This document shows positions 45,784-54,752 of a stretch of 64,000 bases of DNA, in pieces. Location of the stretch: the NCBI GenBank assembly GCA_024400875.1, contig JAKSMB010000005.1, positions 33,206-97,205 on the forward strand, written 5' to 3'. Position 1 is the stretch's first letter; every line of letters begins with the position of its first letter. Source of the stretch: Bacteroidales bacterium. Its GTDB lineage: Bacteria > Bacteroidota > Bacteroidia > Bacteroidales > WCHB1-69. The notes under the pieces were generated by a model, which did not search any database, had not been told where the DNA came from, and worked only from the letters and a program-made list of their open reading frames with translations. The position numbers and the translations under genes are program-made.

Positions 45784-47913
45784 CTATTCTTCTTCGTCGT
45801 GTTCAGCTTCGTATTTCTTAATGATTTCGGATTGAACGTCAGCAGATACAGCTTGATATTCAGCGAACTTCATGGTGTAAGAAGCACGACCTGAGGTGAT
45901 GGAGCTCAACGTGGTAGAATATTTGTTCAATTCTGCCAATGGAATCTTTGCGTGGATCATTTGGTAAGCGCCTTCGCTATCCATACCCATCATGATACCG
46001 CGACGGCCTTGGAGGTCGGTCATAACATCACCCATACGTTCTGCAGGAACGAAGATGTCAACGTCGTAGATAGGTTCAAGGATCTTAGGACCAGCGTTGG
46101 TGAAGGCTTCTTTGAAAGCGTGGCGGGAAGCCAACTTGAATGCCATTTCGTTAGAGTCAACTGGGTGCATTTTACCGTCGTAGATGTTAACCACGATATC
46201 ACGAGCGTAAGAACCGGTAAGTGGGCCTTCTTCCAATCTTTCCATGATACCCTTCAAGATAGCAGGCATGAAGCGAGCGTCGATTGCACCACCAACGATA
46301 CAGTTGTTATAGATCAACTTACCACCCCAAGGAAGGTCATAAGTTTCTGTTGCACGGATCGGATATTTGCTTTGTGTTGGCATACCTTCATAGTAAGCTT
46401 CAACGAGCATGTGTACTTCACCGAATTGACCAGAACCACCAGATTGTTTTTTATGACGATACATAGCTTCAGCAGACTTCGTGATAGTTTCACGATAAGG
46501 GATCTTTGGAGCATAGTATTCAACTTCAATCTTATTTTGTTTTTCAATCATCCACTTAACGATGTTGAGGTGTTGTTCACCTTGACCAGAGATGATCAAT
46601 TGTTTCAATTCCTTAGATTGTTCCATCAAGAAGGTAGGATCAGTCTTACGGATTTCGTTCAAAGCAGCGCCTAATTTTTCATCATCAGAGCTGTTTTTAG
46701 CTTTAACTGCGGTACGGAATTTTGGATCTGGATATACGGTTGGTTCAACAACTTCGTCACCCTTCATAACCAAGGTAGTACCAGTTTGAGCTGATTTCAA
46801 CTTAATGGTAGCGATGATATCACCAGCTACAGCCTTGTCAACTTCAACTCTGTTCTTACCTGCGAAAACAAGCAATTGAGAGATTCTTTCCTTAGAACCG
46901 TTTACGGTATTAGAAAGGTCAGAGCCCTTGCTGAATTCACCAGCGCCAACTTTAATGAAAGCAACTTCACCGAGGTGTTGTTCGATAGCGGTTTTGAAGA
47001 TGAAACCTACGAATGGATCAGCAGCATTATATTGAAGTTCTTTACCGTCTGTGGTCTTCATAGCGCGACCTTCTGCTGGAGATGGGCAGTTCTTAATTAC
47101 GAGATCCATCATACGATCGATACCTTGGTCGGTCTTAGCAGCTACGCAGATTACAGGGAAAGTACCACGGTTAGCGATACCGAGTTTAAGACCTCTTACC
47201 ATATCGTCTTCAGAGAGGGTACCTTCTTCGAAGAATTTATCCATCAAAGCTTCATCGTTTTCAGCAGCAGCTTCGATCAAAGCGCTGTGCATTTCTTCAG
47301 CCTTGTCAGCGAGGTTAGCAGGGATATCTTCAACAATCATCTTGCCACCGTTTGCTGGGAACTTGAGGAGCTTCATTTGAAGCAAGTCGATAACGGAGTC
47401 GAAACCAACGCCAGCGTTTACTGGGAATTGGAGAGGCATAACGCTACCACCGAAGAACTCTTTGAGTTGGTTCATGGTTTCGTCGAAGTTAGCCTTTTCG
47501 TGGTCGAGTTGGTTAACGACGAACATCACAGGGATGCCAGCAGCTTTTGCGTGACGCCATTGGATTTCAGCACCAACGTCTACACCGTTTTGGGAGTTGA
47601 TAACCATCAAAGCGGTATCCATAACGCGGAGAGCGCCGATGGTTTCGCCAACGAAGTCATCAAAACCCGGGCAGTCGATCATATTGATCTTTGTGCCTTC
47701 AAATTCGGAATACATTATAGTGCTTTGGATAGATTGTTGTCTTTCCAATTCTACATCGCGGTAGTCGGAGATAGTGTTCTTATCTTCCACTGTGCCTCTT
47801 CTGCTGATAACGCCGCCGTGGAAAGCCATTGCTTCGGCCAACGTTGTCTTACCTACGCGGTTACCGCCTATGAGGGCAACGTTTCTGATTTCTTTCGTCT
47901 GATAAACTTTCAT
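45784..47913 (-). CDS. fusA2: EF-G paralogue (EF-G2-like) lacking the catalytic histidine
   Basis: 709 residues with the five-domain EF-G layout. The P-loop is GGNRVGKT (residues 16-23). Switch I is altered (ERQQSIQST where EF-G has RGITI). The G3 motif reads DCPGFDDF (80-87): Phe84 stands where canonical EF-G has the catalytic His of DTPGH. G4 is NQLD (134-137) instead of NKxD. Domain IV (QSGGSGQFGEV, ~490) and the C-terminal domain V (ISDLQGRRG-type, DLQGRRGIMMGM) are intact. Such features fit the Bacteroides EF-G paralogue reported to support translation without GTP hydrolysis. It has its own promoter and terminator and is unlinked to the str operon genes. Confidence 0.93.
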   Translation of the reverse strand: MKVYQTKEIRNVALIGGNRVGKTTLAEAMAFHGGVISRRGTVEDKNTISDYRDVELERQQSIQSTIMYSEFEGTKINMIDCPGFDDFVGETIGALRVMDTALMVINSQNGVDVGAEIQWRHAKAAGIPVMFVVNQLDHEKANFDETMNQLKEFFGGSVMPLQFPVNAGVGFDSVIDLLQMKLLKFPANGGKMIVEDIPANLADKAEEMHSALIEAAAENDEALMDKFFEEGTLSEDDMVRGLKLGIANRGTFPVICVAAKTDQGIDRMMDLVIKNCPSPAEGRAMKTTDGKELQYNAADPFVGFIFKTAIEQHLGEVAFIKVGAGEFSKGSDLSNTVNGSKERISQLLVFAGKNRVEVDKAVAGDIIATIKLKSAQTGTTLVMKGDEVVEPTVYPDPKFRTAVKAKNSSDDEKLGAALNEIRKTDPTFLMEQSKELKQLIISGQGEQHLNIVKWMIEKQNKIEVEYYAPKIPYRETITKSAEAMYRHKKQSGGSGQFGEVHMLVEAYYEGMPTQSKYPIRATETYDLPWGGKLIYNNCIVGGAIDARFMPAILKGIMERLEEGPLTGSYARDIVVNIYDGKMHPVDSNEMAFKLASRHAFKEAFTNAGPKILEPIYDVDIFVPAERMGDVMTDLQGRRGIMMGMDSEGAYQMIHAKIPLAELNKYSTTLSSITSGRASYTMKFAEYQAVSADVQSEIIKKYEAEHDEEE

Positions 47914-47966
47914 TGGTGTATTTAATTATTTGATTTATAAATTATTGTTTTTATACAAAAAGGGCG

Positions 47967-47974
47967 CAAATATA
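47967..47974 (-). promoter_or_regulatory. Bacteroidota -7 box for the EF-G paralogue
   Basis: TATATTTG on the minus strand, 54 bp upstream of the ATG at 47913, leaving a ~45-nt leader. Confidence 0.55.
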
Positions 47975-48072
47975 CACTTTTTTTGCGAATGCCAAGCAGC
48001 ACATCTTACTTTTATTTATATGGGCGTAAAAGTATCACTTCGAACGCTTTTATCTTTGCAAATGATGGAAAC

Positions 48073-48101
48073 AAAAAAACGGAAAACCGAATGGTTTTCC
48101 G
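48073..48101 (-). terminator. Terminator after tRNA-Glu
   Basis: GGAAAACC pairs with GGTTTTCC around ATTC/GAAT. On the minus strand it is followed by a G and seven T. It sits just past the tRNA 3' end. Confidence 0.85.
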
Positions 48102-48107
48102 TCCTTG

Positions 48108-48179
48108 TAGCGTGTACGAGAATCGAACTCGTATTGCAAGATTGAGAATCTTGATGCCTAACCGTTAGCAGAACACGCC
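48108..48179 (-). tRNA. tRNA-Glu (anticodon CTC)
   Basis: The minus strand folds into a full cloverleaf. Acceptor GGCGTGT pairs with ACACGCT with a G1-U72 wobble. The D arm is TGCT...GGCA. The anticodon stem CAAGA/TCTTG has loop TTCTCAA, with CTC at the anticodon. The T arm is ACGAG-TTCGATT-CTCGT, and the discriminator is A. CCA is not encoded. A promoter box lies 17 bp upstream and a terminator follows. It is a single tRNA gene. Confidence 0.85.
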
Positions 48180-48195
48180 AACTGTTTTGAGGCTG

Positions 48196-48203
48196 CAAAA
48201 ATA
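48196..48203 (-). promoter_or_regulatory. Bacteroidota -7 box for tRNA-Glu
   Basis: TATTTTTG on the minus strand ends 17 bp before the tRNA 5' end. Confidence 0.6.
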
Positions 48204-48216
48204 CATTTTTTTTGCA

Positions 48217-49056
48217 TTACTCCAAACTATGCAGCAATTTTATCTCCTCCGCCCAAAGCGTATCGTCCGGAGTTTCGAGAATGAGCGGCATATTGTCGAA
48301 ACGCGGATCCTTCATAAACCGCTGGAAAAACTCCATGCCTAACAGTCCTTTGCCAATGCTGTCGTGACGATCGACGCGGGACGCCAGCGGCTTTTTCGTG
48401 TCATTCAAATGGATAGCCTTCAGATACTGTGCACCCACAACCTCATCAAACTCCTTGAAGGTCTCCACATAACCCTCCTCCGTCTTCAAATCATAACCCG
48501 CCGAGTAGGTGTGGCACGTGTCCAAGCAAACCCCTACCCTGCTTTTGTCTTCCACACGATCGATGATAGAAGCCAAGTGTTGGAATCCGAATCCCACATT
48601 GGAACCTTGTCCCGCCGTGTTCTCAATTACCGCCATCACACCCTGCGTTTTGTCTAAGGCTATGTTGATGCTTTCGGCAATACGGTGCAAACATACGTCC
48701 AAAGATATCTGCTTCAGATGGCTGCCCGGGTGGAAATTCAGCATCTTCAATCCCAACTGCTCGCAACGATGCATCTCCTCAATGAACGAATTGCGAGACT
48801 TCTCTAACGATTCCGGCTCTGGCTGTCCCAAGTTGATCAGATAACTGTCGTGCGGCAAGATGTAGTCCGCGCTGATGCCTGCCTTCTCACAATTAACTTT
48901 AAAGGCTTCGATGGACTTCTCCGTCAACGGTGGAGCAATCCACTGGCGTTGATTTTTCGTAAAAAGTGCGAATGCGGTGGCTCCAACAGCCATGGCATTC
49001 AACGGGGCGTTTTCCACGCCACCAGAGGCACTTACATGAGGTCCGAGGTGTTTCAT
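48217..49056 (-). CDS. nfo: Endonuclease IV (AP endonuclease)
   Basis: Cuts DNA 5' of abasic sites in base-excision repair. The 279 residues start [16 protein letters not shown] and carry the metal-site motifs NFHPGSH (~108-114), IENTAGQG (~143-150), [11 protein letters not shown] (~177-187), HLNDTKKP and [12 protein letters not shown] (~229-240). This is the normal length. The gap upstream to the OMP gene contains short AGGCTAAAGGC-type repeats. Confidence 0.96.
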   Translation of the reverse strand: MKHLGPHVSASGGVENAPLNAMAVGATAFALFTKNQRQWIAPPLTEKSIEAFKVNCEKAGISADYILPHDSYLINLGQPEPESLEKSRNSFIEEMHRCEQLGLKMLNFHPGSHLKQISLDVCLHRIAESINIALDKTQGVMAVIENTAGQGSNVGFGFQHLASIIDRVEDKSRVGVCLDTCHTYSAGYDLKTEEGYVETFKEFDEVVGAQYLKAIHLNDTKKPLASRVDRHDSIGKGLLGMEFFQRFMKDPRFDNMPLILETPDDTLWAEEIKLLHSLE

Positions 49057-49080
49057 GAGGCTAAAGGCAGTAGGCTTTAT
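49057..49080. repeat. Short GAGGCTAAAGGCAGTAGGC low-complexity unit before nfo
   Basis: A single copy of the AGGCTAAAGGCAGTAGGC sequence, which matches the units that are tandem at 55569-55637. Confidence 0.65.
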
Positions 49081-49088
49081 TTTATGTT

Positions 49089-49886
49089 TTAGTTTATCTT
49101 GTACCCCAGGAGGATGTTGAAATTGAAATTTCGTTCAACGTAGTTGGTGGTAAAGTAGCCTTTGTTGGCCATGTTGAGCAGACCGAAATTGGCTTGTACG
49201 CCAACATACATCTTCGATATATAATAACCTGCTTCTACCGAAACGCCCACGTCGAAGCGGTTCAAAATCTGACCGTCGTGCAGATTGTATTTTCCTACGT
49301 GACTATCGTCGGCAATATTATAGTAAAGATACTTGCGATCGTTTTTAAAAGGGTCGAAATTTCCGCCAATCACGTATTTCGTGGCACTGCCGTGTTGTGG
49401 GGTAACCACAGCGGAAGCATCGTATGCGATATCGCCCGACAGCGCACAATCGGCATACAGACCTGCGCTAACACTCAGGTGGTTGTTCGCGCGCGAGGTG
49501 TGGTACGTCAACATCACCGGCACTCTAAGACGATGCATCTTGTAGGTGTTGTCGGTTGACAGTGAATAGTTTACATTTGCCGTGTCGGTATATACGCTTG
49601 ACTGCGTTTGGGTAAAGCGTTGCAGCGAGTACATCACACCTGTTTGCACCGACCAATTTTCCTTCAGCATAAAATCCGCCATAACGCCAGCCGTACCACC
49701 AATCTGCATCTTTTGCGAGGCGTTATAACCTTTTGTGCCAAGACTGGCTTTCGACATTTGCGGGAGCATCAAGGTGGAGCCACCCAAGCCCAGGCGGACG
49801 CCAATGTTAACCTTTTGCATATCCTCTTGCGCATACGCAGCAAGCATCAAAACAAGGCAAAATAGTAAAGAGGTTATCTTCTTCAT
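49089..49886 (-). CDS. Outer-membrane beta-barrel protein (PorT-like/OMP_b-brl_2)
   Basis: 265 residues with signal peptide ([20 protein letters not shown]). The rest alternates amphipathic strands: [14 protein letters not shown] at the start, [73 protein letters not shown], ending [11 protein letters not shown]. This is the small eight-strand 'PorT family' barrel type. It is a relative of, not proven to be, the T9SS component PorT. It sits between rsmE and nfo on the same strand. Confidence 0.82.
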   Translation of the reverse strand: MKKITSLLFCLVLMLAAYAQEDMQKVNIGVRLGLGGSTLMLPQMSKASLGTKGYNASQKMQIGGTAGVMADFMLKENWSVQTGVMYSLQRFTQTQSSVYTDTANVNYSLSTDNTYKMHRLRVPVMLTYHTSRANNHLSVSAGLYADCALSGDIAYDASAVVTPQHGSATKYVIGGNFDPFKNDRKYLYYNIADDSHVGKYNLHDGQILNRFDVGVSVEAGYYISKMYVGVQANFGLLNMANKGYFTTNYVERNFNFNILLGYKIN

Positions 49887-49898
49887 AATCTATATTCT

Positions 49899-50615
49899 TT
49901 ATTCTAAACTTTTTGTTGCGATAGTCAAGCAGCCATATAAGCCAGCCGTTTCGGTTCGGAGGCGGCGGTTGCCGAGTTTCACCTCCGCATAACCCTGTTC
50001 GCGCGCGAGTTGCACCTCAGCCGGACTGAAGTCGCCCTCAGGTCCGATTAGGAGGATAATATCCTCATGTTGAAAAGATTCCAGTGCAAACTGACGCGTA
50101 TTCTGGTCGTCGCACCACGCCATATAACGGTCGGCATTCCACGTTGCCGTTTTCTCTAAAAATTCCTTAAAAGGGACGAACTCCATCGCCGGCAGCCAAG
50201 TGGTCTGGCACTGTTTCAGCGCCGACACGGCAATGCGGTTCATGCGGTCGAGGTTGATACGTGGACGTTCGGAGTTGTCGCAATGTATGAACGTGATGCG
50301 TTCAATGCCCATTTCCACGCACTTTTCCACCAACCACTCTATGCGGTCGATGTTCTTGGTAGGGGCGATAGCCAAATGCAAGTGCCACTTGTGACGGTCG
50401 TTTTTCTCCTGTACCTCTTGAATTTCCACCATGCAAGCTTTAGGATTATCGACCATGATGACAGCCGTAGCGGCGCAGCCCTTGCCATCGGTAAGGAGCA
50501 CCTGGTCGCCCACCTTATGGCGCAGTGCTCTGCAGCAATGTTCTGATTCCTCCGTACTTAGCGTTGCTACAGAAGAGGATAAATCGGGATGATAAAAATA
50601 TTGGTTAAAAATCAT
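49899..50615 (-). CDS. rsmE: 16S rRNA m3U1498 methyltransferase RsmE
   Basis: 238 residues of the SPOUT/trefoil-knot class. Motifs are IALAPTK-like HLAIAPTKNIDRIEWLVEKCVEMGIERI (~82-110), the GPEGDFSPAE loop (~193-202) and LGNRRLRTETAGL (~215-227), which bind SAM. It follows the ABC-F gene with no gap (start directly at its stop), so they are probably co-transcribed, and both act on ribosomes. Confidence 0.94.
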   Translation of the reverse strand: MIFNQYFYHPDLSSSVATLSTEESEHCCRALRHKVGDQVLLTDGKGCAATAVIMVDNPKACMVEIQEVQEKNDRHKWHLHLAIAPTKNIDRIEWLVEKCVEMGIERITFIHCDNSERPRINLDRMNRIAVSALKQCQTTWLPAMEFVPFKEFLEKTATWNADRYMAWCDDQNTRQFALESFQHEDIILLIGPEGDFSPAEVQLAREQGYAEVKLGNRRLRTETAGLYGCLTIATKSLE

Positions 50616-50616
50616 A

Positions 50617-52506
50617 TTAGCCCTCCTTCTCGCTGAGTTCCAACCAGCGATTGGTTTTTTCTTCTAAAAAAATGTTAATATCGGCATAGCGCTTGCCCCA
50701 CTCTGCAAATTCCTCAGGGGTGCCCACGCCCGCACTCATCTTGCTTTCAATGTCGCCCTTCTCCGTCTCCAACGCCTCAATGTCAACTTCAAGTTGCTCT
50801 AATTCACGTTTTTCCTTATAAGAAAGTTTATTTTTGTTCACCTCTTTCACCGGTTTTTCCTCCACCGGACGGTTGGCTTTTTCAATACGTTTTTGAGCTT
50901 TTATCTCCTTGTCGCGAGCCTGACGGTATTCGGTATAGTTGCCATAATAATCCTTAATTTTTCCATCTCCTTCAAACACGAAGATATGATCCACCAACTT
51001 GTTCATCAACCAGCGGTCGTGGCTAACGATGAGCATGCAGCCACCAAAGTTGTCGAGGAAATCCTCCAACAGATTAAGCGTATCGATATCAAAATCGTTG
51101 GTCGGCTCATCCAAAATCAGGAAATTAGGATTTTTTAACAGCGTAATGAGCAAATGGAGCTTACGCTTCTCGCCACCACTTAAATCTTGGTAGTACGTGT
51201 ATTGCTGACTAAATGGAAATCCAAAGTGGTTCAAGAACTGCGAAGCGCTGATATAGTTTCCATTATCCATACGGATGACTTCAGCATGCTCCTTCACCAG
51301 TTCCAACACAATCTTATTGCCCGCATATTCCATTCCCTTTTGAGAGAAATAGCCAAACTGGATCGTCAATCCCGGCGTAATTTTGCCACCATCGGGTCTC
51401 ACCTCGCCCATGATCATCTTCAGGAACGTACTTTTTCCCGTGCCATTTTTACCCACAATGCCACATTTCTCGCCTCTTTTGAAGATGTACGAGAAATCCT
51501 TGATGATGGTTTGGTCTGGGTACGCAAAGTCGAGGTGGCTAATTTCCAGGATTTTGTGTCCGATGCGTTCCGACTGCACCTTAAAGGCTTCCGGGGCGGT
51601 TTCCACCTTACGGTCCATCTGTTCCTGCAACTTCTCGAAGTTGTTGATACGGGCACGGGCCTTGGAGGTGCGGGCCTGCGGGGAGGTGTGCACCCACTCC
51701 AGCTCGCGACGGTAGAGGTTGCGCAAGCGGTCGTGCTCGGCCGCCTCATTCGCCAGACGTTCCGCCTTTTTCTCTACAAAATAGTCGTATTTCCCCCGAT
51801 AATGATAAATGTTGCCATTGCTGAGCTCATAGATGTCGCTGCACACCTTGTCGAGGAAAGCGCGGTCGTGCGTCACCATCAGCAAGGTAATATTGGCGGA
51901 CGAGAGGTAGTTCTCCAGCCATTCGATCATCTCCACGTCCAGGTGGTTGGTGGGCTCATCCAGAATCAACAGGTCGGTGTCGGCAATCAAGGTTTTCGCC
52001 AAGGCGGCCTTCTTGCGCTGTCCACCCGACAACTCATTGATGTTCTTGAAGATATCGTGAATGCCAAATTTGGAAAGGATCTCCTTAATCTTGGACTCAT
52101 AATCCCAGGCGTTGAGTCTATCAATCTCCAGGATCGCGTTATCCATACGTTCTTGCGGCACCAGGTCGGAGCGACCACTTTCCAGCAAAGAAACGCACGT
52201 TTCGTATTCTTTCACCGCGCGCACCACGGGAGTTTCCTCATCAAAAATCGCGTTCAAGATAGAGTCCTGTTCATCAAAATTATCCATCTGCGGGAGATAG
52301 GAAACCACAATGTCGTTGCGCACCACCACCTGACCGGCATCAGGGGCTTCCCTGCCGGCAATAATGTTCAACAGGGTACTTTTACCCGTACCATTTCGCG
52401 CTATCAATGCGCTCTTTTGTCCCTTCTCCAGACCAAAAGTGATGTTCTCGAAGAGCAATTTTTCACCTACAGCTTTTGTAACATTATTGATAGTCAGATA
52501 GTTCAT
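50617..52506 (-). CDS. ABC-F family ATPase (Uup-like)
   Basis: 629 residues from ATG 52506; the longest frame adds ten residues and is unlikely. Two ABC domains in tandem: Walker A ARNGTGKST and GKNGTGKST, signatures LSGGQRKKAALAKT and LSGGEKRKLHLLIT, Walker B LLILDEPTNHLD and FLILDEPTNDFD. The C-terminal ~85 residues form a basic coiled coil (KRELEQLEVDIEALETEKGDIESKM), as in Uup. ABC-F proteins act on ribosomes or, for Uup, on branched DNA/ribosomes. It has no membrane domain. Co-directional with rsmE. Confidence 0.93.
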   Translation of the reverse strand: MNYLTINNVTKAVGEKLLFENITFGLEKGQKSALIARNGTGKSTLLNIIAGREAPDAGQVVVRNDIVVSYLPQMDNFDEQDSILNAIFDEETPVVRAVKEYETCVSLLESGRSDLVPQERMDNAILEIDRLNAWDYESKIKEILSKFGIHDIFKNINELSGGQRKKAALAKTLIADTDLLILDEPTNHLDVEMIEWLENYLSSANITLLMVTHDRAFLDKVCSDIYELSNGNIYHYRGKYDYFVEKKAERLANEAAEHDRLRNLYRRELEWVHTSPQARTSKARARINNFEKLQEQMDRKVETAPEAFKVQSERIGHKILEISHLDFAYPDQTIIKDFSYIFKRGEKCGIVGKNGTGKSTFLKMIMGEVRPDGGKITPGLTIQFGYFSQKGMEYAGNKIVLELVKEHAEVIRMDNGNYISASQFLNHFGFPFSQQYTYYQDLSGGEKRKLHLLITLLKNPNFLILDEPTNDFDIDTLNLLEDFLDNFGGCMLIVSHDRWLMNKLVDHIFVFEGDGKIKDYYGNYTEYRQARDKEIKAQKRIEKANRPVEEKPVKEVNKNKLSYKEKRELEQLEVDIEALETEKGDIESKMSAGVGTPEEFAEWGKRYADINIFLEEKTNRWLELSEKEG

Positions 52507-52525
52507 TGGAAAAATTTTATAGGTG

Positions 52526-52533
52526 CAAACATA
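52526..52533 (-). promoter_or_regulatory. Bacteroidota -7 box for the ABC-F gene
   Basis: TATGTTTG on the minus strand, 20 bp upstream of ATG 52506. It supports that start over the upstream one. Confidence 0.5.
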
Positions 52534-52542
52534 CAAAAAATG

Positions 52543-52550
52543 TATCTTTG
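52543..52550 (+). promoter_or_regulatory. Bacteroidota -7 box for the EFR1 gene
   Basis: TATCTTTG, 27 bp upstream of the ATG at 52578. The two divergent boxes are 9 bp apart. Confidence 0.6.
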
Positions 52551-52577
52551 CATCCTTTTTATTAAAGCAATAATATT

Positions 52578-53342
52578 ATGATATTTTATCACTCTGGCTG
52601 TGGCAACAGCAAATACGTTGCAGAAGCCCTCAACAAGGACCTTCAAGAGACGATAGTCTTCATTCCCGATGCCGATCGTAATGGCGAGTTCAGCTACACA
52701 CTCGCCGACGACGAGCGCGTAGGTTTTGTGTTTCCCGTATATGCCTGGGGACCACCCAAGTTGGTTCAAGATTTTGTAGATAAACTCCATTTCAACAAAA
52801 AACCCGAATACGTTTATTTCATAGTCACCTGTGGTGACAACGTCGGCTACACGCAGAACATATTTTACAAAGCGTTGAAAAAAGTGGGGTTAGACCTTCA
52901 CGCCGCCTTCTGCGTGCGTATGCCCAACACCTACATCCTGATGCCGGGTATGAAACTCGACACGAAGGAAGTCGCACAGAAGAAGTTGGAGGAAACGGCG
53001 CAGAAGATGCCCAAGATCATCGAAGCCATCCAGAATCGTCAATCCGTATTCAATATGATTCCCGGGGGCATACCTTTCATAAAGACCTATCTGATACGTC
53101 CCGGCTTCAACAAAAACGCCTCCGACAAGGGCTATCACACCACCGACGCTTGCATCTCTTGCGGCAAGTGCGTAGAAGTCTGTCCGCTGAAGAACATCAC
53201 CTTAGAAAATGGTAAGCCGGCTTGGCACGGTCACTGCGTAACCTGCATGGCCTGCTACCAATACTGTCCTACCAACGCCATCCAATATGGAAAAATCACG
53301 CTTGGAAAAGGGCAATATTATTTCAATAAAGACATGAACTAA
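52578..53342 (+). CDS. EFR1-family flavodoxin-ferredoxin protein
   Basis: 254 residues. The N-terminal ~170 residues are flavodoxin-like, with the FMN phosphate loop YHSGCGNSKYVAE (~4-16). The C-terminal part has two 4Fe-4S motifs, CISCGKCVEVCP (~193-204) and CVTCMACYQYCP (~218-229). EFR1 proteins are thought to be electron-transfer proteins of anaerobes. It is followed 14 bp later by a small membrane protein. Confidence 0.9.
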   Translation: MIFYHSGCGNSKYVAEALNKDLQETIVFIPDADRNGEFSYTLADDERVGFVFPVYAWGPPKLVQDFVDKLHFNKKPEYVYFIVTCGDNVGYTQNIFYKALKKVGLDLHAAFCVRMPNTYILMPGMKLDTKEVAQKKLEETAQKMPKIIEAIQNRQSVFNMIPGGIPFIKTYLIRPGFNKNASDKGYHTTDACISCGKCVEVCPLKNITLENGKPAWHGHCVTCMACYQYCPTNAIQYGKITLGKGQYYFNKDMN

Positions 53343-53356
53343 AACATAAACTAAAG

Positions 53357-53524
53357 ATGAAATTCAATATAAATCTGATATTTAAGGCTATTGCCTTAGC
53401 CATGGGCATTGTTGTCGTTGTATTGAACGTATTGCACGTGGCAGATGCAAGTACCTCCACCTTGTTGTTAGGTATCGGTTTAGCGTGTTTGGCCATCACA
53501 CAATTTGACTCTAAGAAAGCGTAA
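53357..53524 (+). CDS. Small membrane protein, 55 residues
   Basis: Starts MKFNINLIFKAIALAMG and ends FDSKKA. Two hydrophobic segments (about 8-28 and 35-49) predict a two-helix hairpin. It is too short for many ORF finders. It follows the EFR1 gene by 14 bp and looks co-transcribed. No family recognised. Confidence 0.65.
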   Translation: MKFNINLIFKAIALAMGIVVVVLNVLHVADASTSTLLLGIGLACLAITQFDSKKA

Positions 53525-53564
53525 CGTAATAACCAGTTGAGGAAACAAGCATTTTGACAACAAT

Positions 53565-54461
53565 ATGAGCAGCAGCACCTACAAAAAAAGCGGCATCGCG
53601 CAGATTCTGGGGAACGTGACTCGGTTTTTCAAGCGGGAGGAGCAACCTACAGAGTGTGCAACGCCTGAGGGAAACGCCGTCCACAAGCACAAGATTGGGC
53701 TCTCCTTAGCGGGCGGGGCGGCCTTGGGGTACGCCCACATCGGCTTTTTGCAGGCTATGGAAGAGGCAGGCATTCAACCCGACTGCATTGTAGGCACCTC
53801 TATGGGAGCCATCATGGGCATGATGTACGCTGCCGGCTATCATCCTCAACAAATCAAACAGATTGTCAAAGACGAACACATGGATCGGCTAACGCGACTG
53901 GCCTTGCCTGGCGTTCCCAAGCCGGGTGGGCTCATCAACACCGACCGTATTCAGAAGATATTGCTAAAGTACGTATCGCACAACAGTTTCGACCAATTAA
54001 AAACCCAGTATTACTGTTGCAGCAGCAACATGAACACCCTGCAGCCGGTCTATCGTGGGCATGGCGACCAGTTGGTTCAATACGTGATGGCGTCGGCGGC
54101 CATGCCCGCCATCTTCGCACCCGTGTCCATCAACGGGGTCTATTTCGTGGACGGCGGCGTTCACGACAACCTGCCCATCCAACCCCTGCTGGACGAAAAG
54201 TGCAACATCCGCATCGCCTCCCAACTGGTCATCGAAAAACCCGGCAGAGTGAAGAACCCCCTGCTGGTTTGGCTCCACGCCTTCTCCTACTGCTCGTATG
54301 CCACCTCCTTCCACAACCTGGAAAAGTTCACCGACGTCGTTTACATCGACCCCGGCATCTACTGGCTGGAAGACTTCAAGCACATCGATGCTCTTTACGA
54401 AATCGGATACAATGCGGGAAAAGAATATTTTGGAAAAAAGACAATAACTACAAAAGATTAA
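53565..54461 (+). CDS. Patatin-like phospholipase, cytoplasmic copy
   Basis: 298 residues. The patatin oxyanion motif is [16 protein letters not shown] (~48-63), the nucleophile serine lies in GTSMGA (~84-89), and the catalytic Asp in DGGVHDN (~196-202). An N-terminal ~45-residue extension (SSSTYKKSGIAQILGNVTRFF...) has no signal peptide. It is closely similar along its whole catalytic domain to the copy at 54753, which differs by carrying a signal peptide. Confidence 0.92.
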   Translation: MSSSTYKKSGIAQILGNVTRFFKREEQPTECATPEGNAVHKHKIGLSLAGGAALGYAHIGFLQAMEEAGIQPDCIVGTSMGAIMGMMYAAGYHPQQIKQIVKDEHMDRLTRLALPGVPKPGGLINTDRIQKILLKYVSHNSFDQLKTQYYCCSSNMNTLQPVYRGHGDQLVQYVMASAAMPAIFAPVSINGVYFVDGGVHDNLPIQPLLDEKCNIRIASQLVIEKPGRVKNPLLVWLHAFSYCSYATSFHNLEKFTDVVYIDPGIYWLEDFKHIDALYEIGYNAGKEYFGKKTITTKD

Positions 54462-54474
54462 AACTATTAGAATT

Positions 54475-54732
54475 ATGAAGTACCAATATAAGACTACGGG
54501 AACATGTTCCTCATTCATAGAATTTGAAATTGATGACAACGACATCTTAAAAGAAGTACAATTTATAGGTGGATGCAGTGGCAACCTGCAAGGCATCAGC
54601 CGCTTGGTGAAGAACATGCCCGTTCAAGAAATCATCAGCAAGTTGGAAGGCACCTCCTGCAATGGTGGTCCAACCAGCTGTCCCGACCAACTGGCCACCG
54701 CATTGAAAGCGTACCTGCAACAAAAAAAGTAA
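54475..54732 (+). CDS. TSCPD-domain protein (TIGR03905-type)
   Basis: 85 residues with the TSCPD signature: GTCSSFIEFEIDDN, IGGCSGNLQGISRLV, and SCNGGPTSCPDQLATAL at the end. The domain resembles the C-terminal part of some ribonucleotide reductases and probably binds metal through its cysteines; stand-alone function is unknown. It sits between the two patatin genes, 13 bp after the first and 20 bp before the second. Confidence 0.9.
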   Translation: MKYQYKTTGTCSSFIEFEIDDNDILKEVQFIGGCSGNLQGISRLVKNMPVQEIISKLEGTSCNGGPTSCPDQLATALKAYLQQKK

Positions 54733-54752
54733 CACAAACAGCGATACCATCG

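Noticed and set aside
46876-47925. 349-residue ORF on the plus strand opposite the EF-G paralogue
   Set aside because: Shadow of the EF-G gene.
51187-52581. 464-residue ORF on the plus strand opposite the ABC-F gene
   Set aside because: It has no recognisable domain and is fully antisense to an ABC-F ATPase.
54573-54752. 60-residue N-terminal extension of the second patatin
   Set aside because: It overlaps the TSCPD gene in another frame, and the signal peptide begins at ATG 54753.
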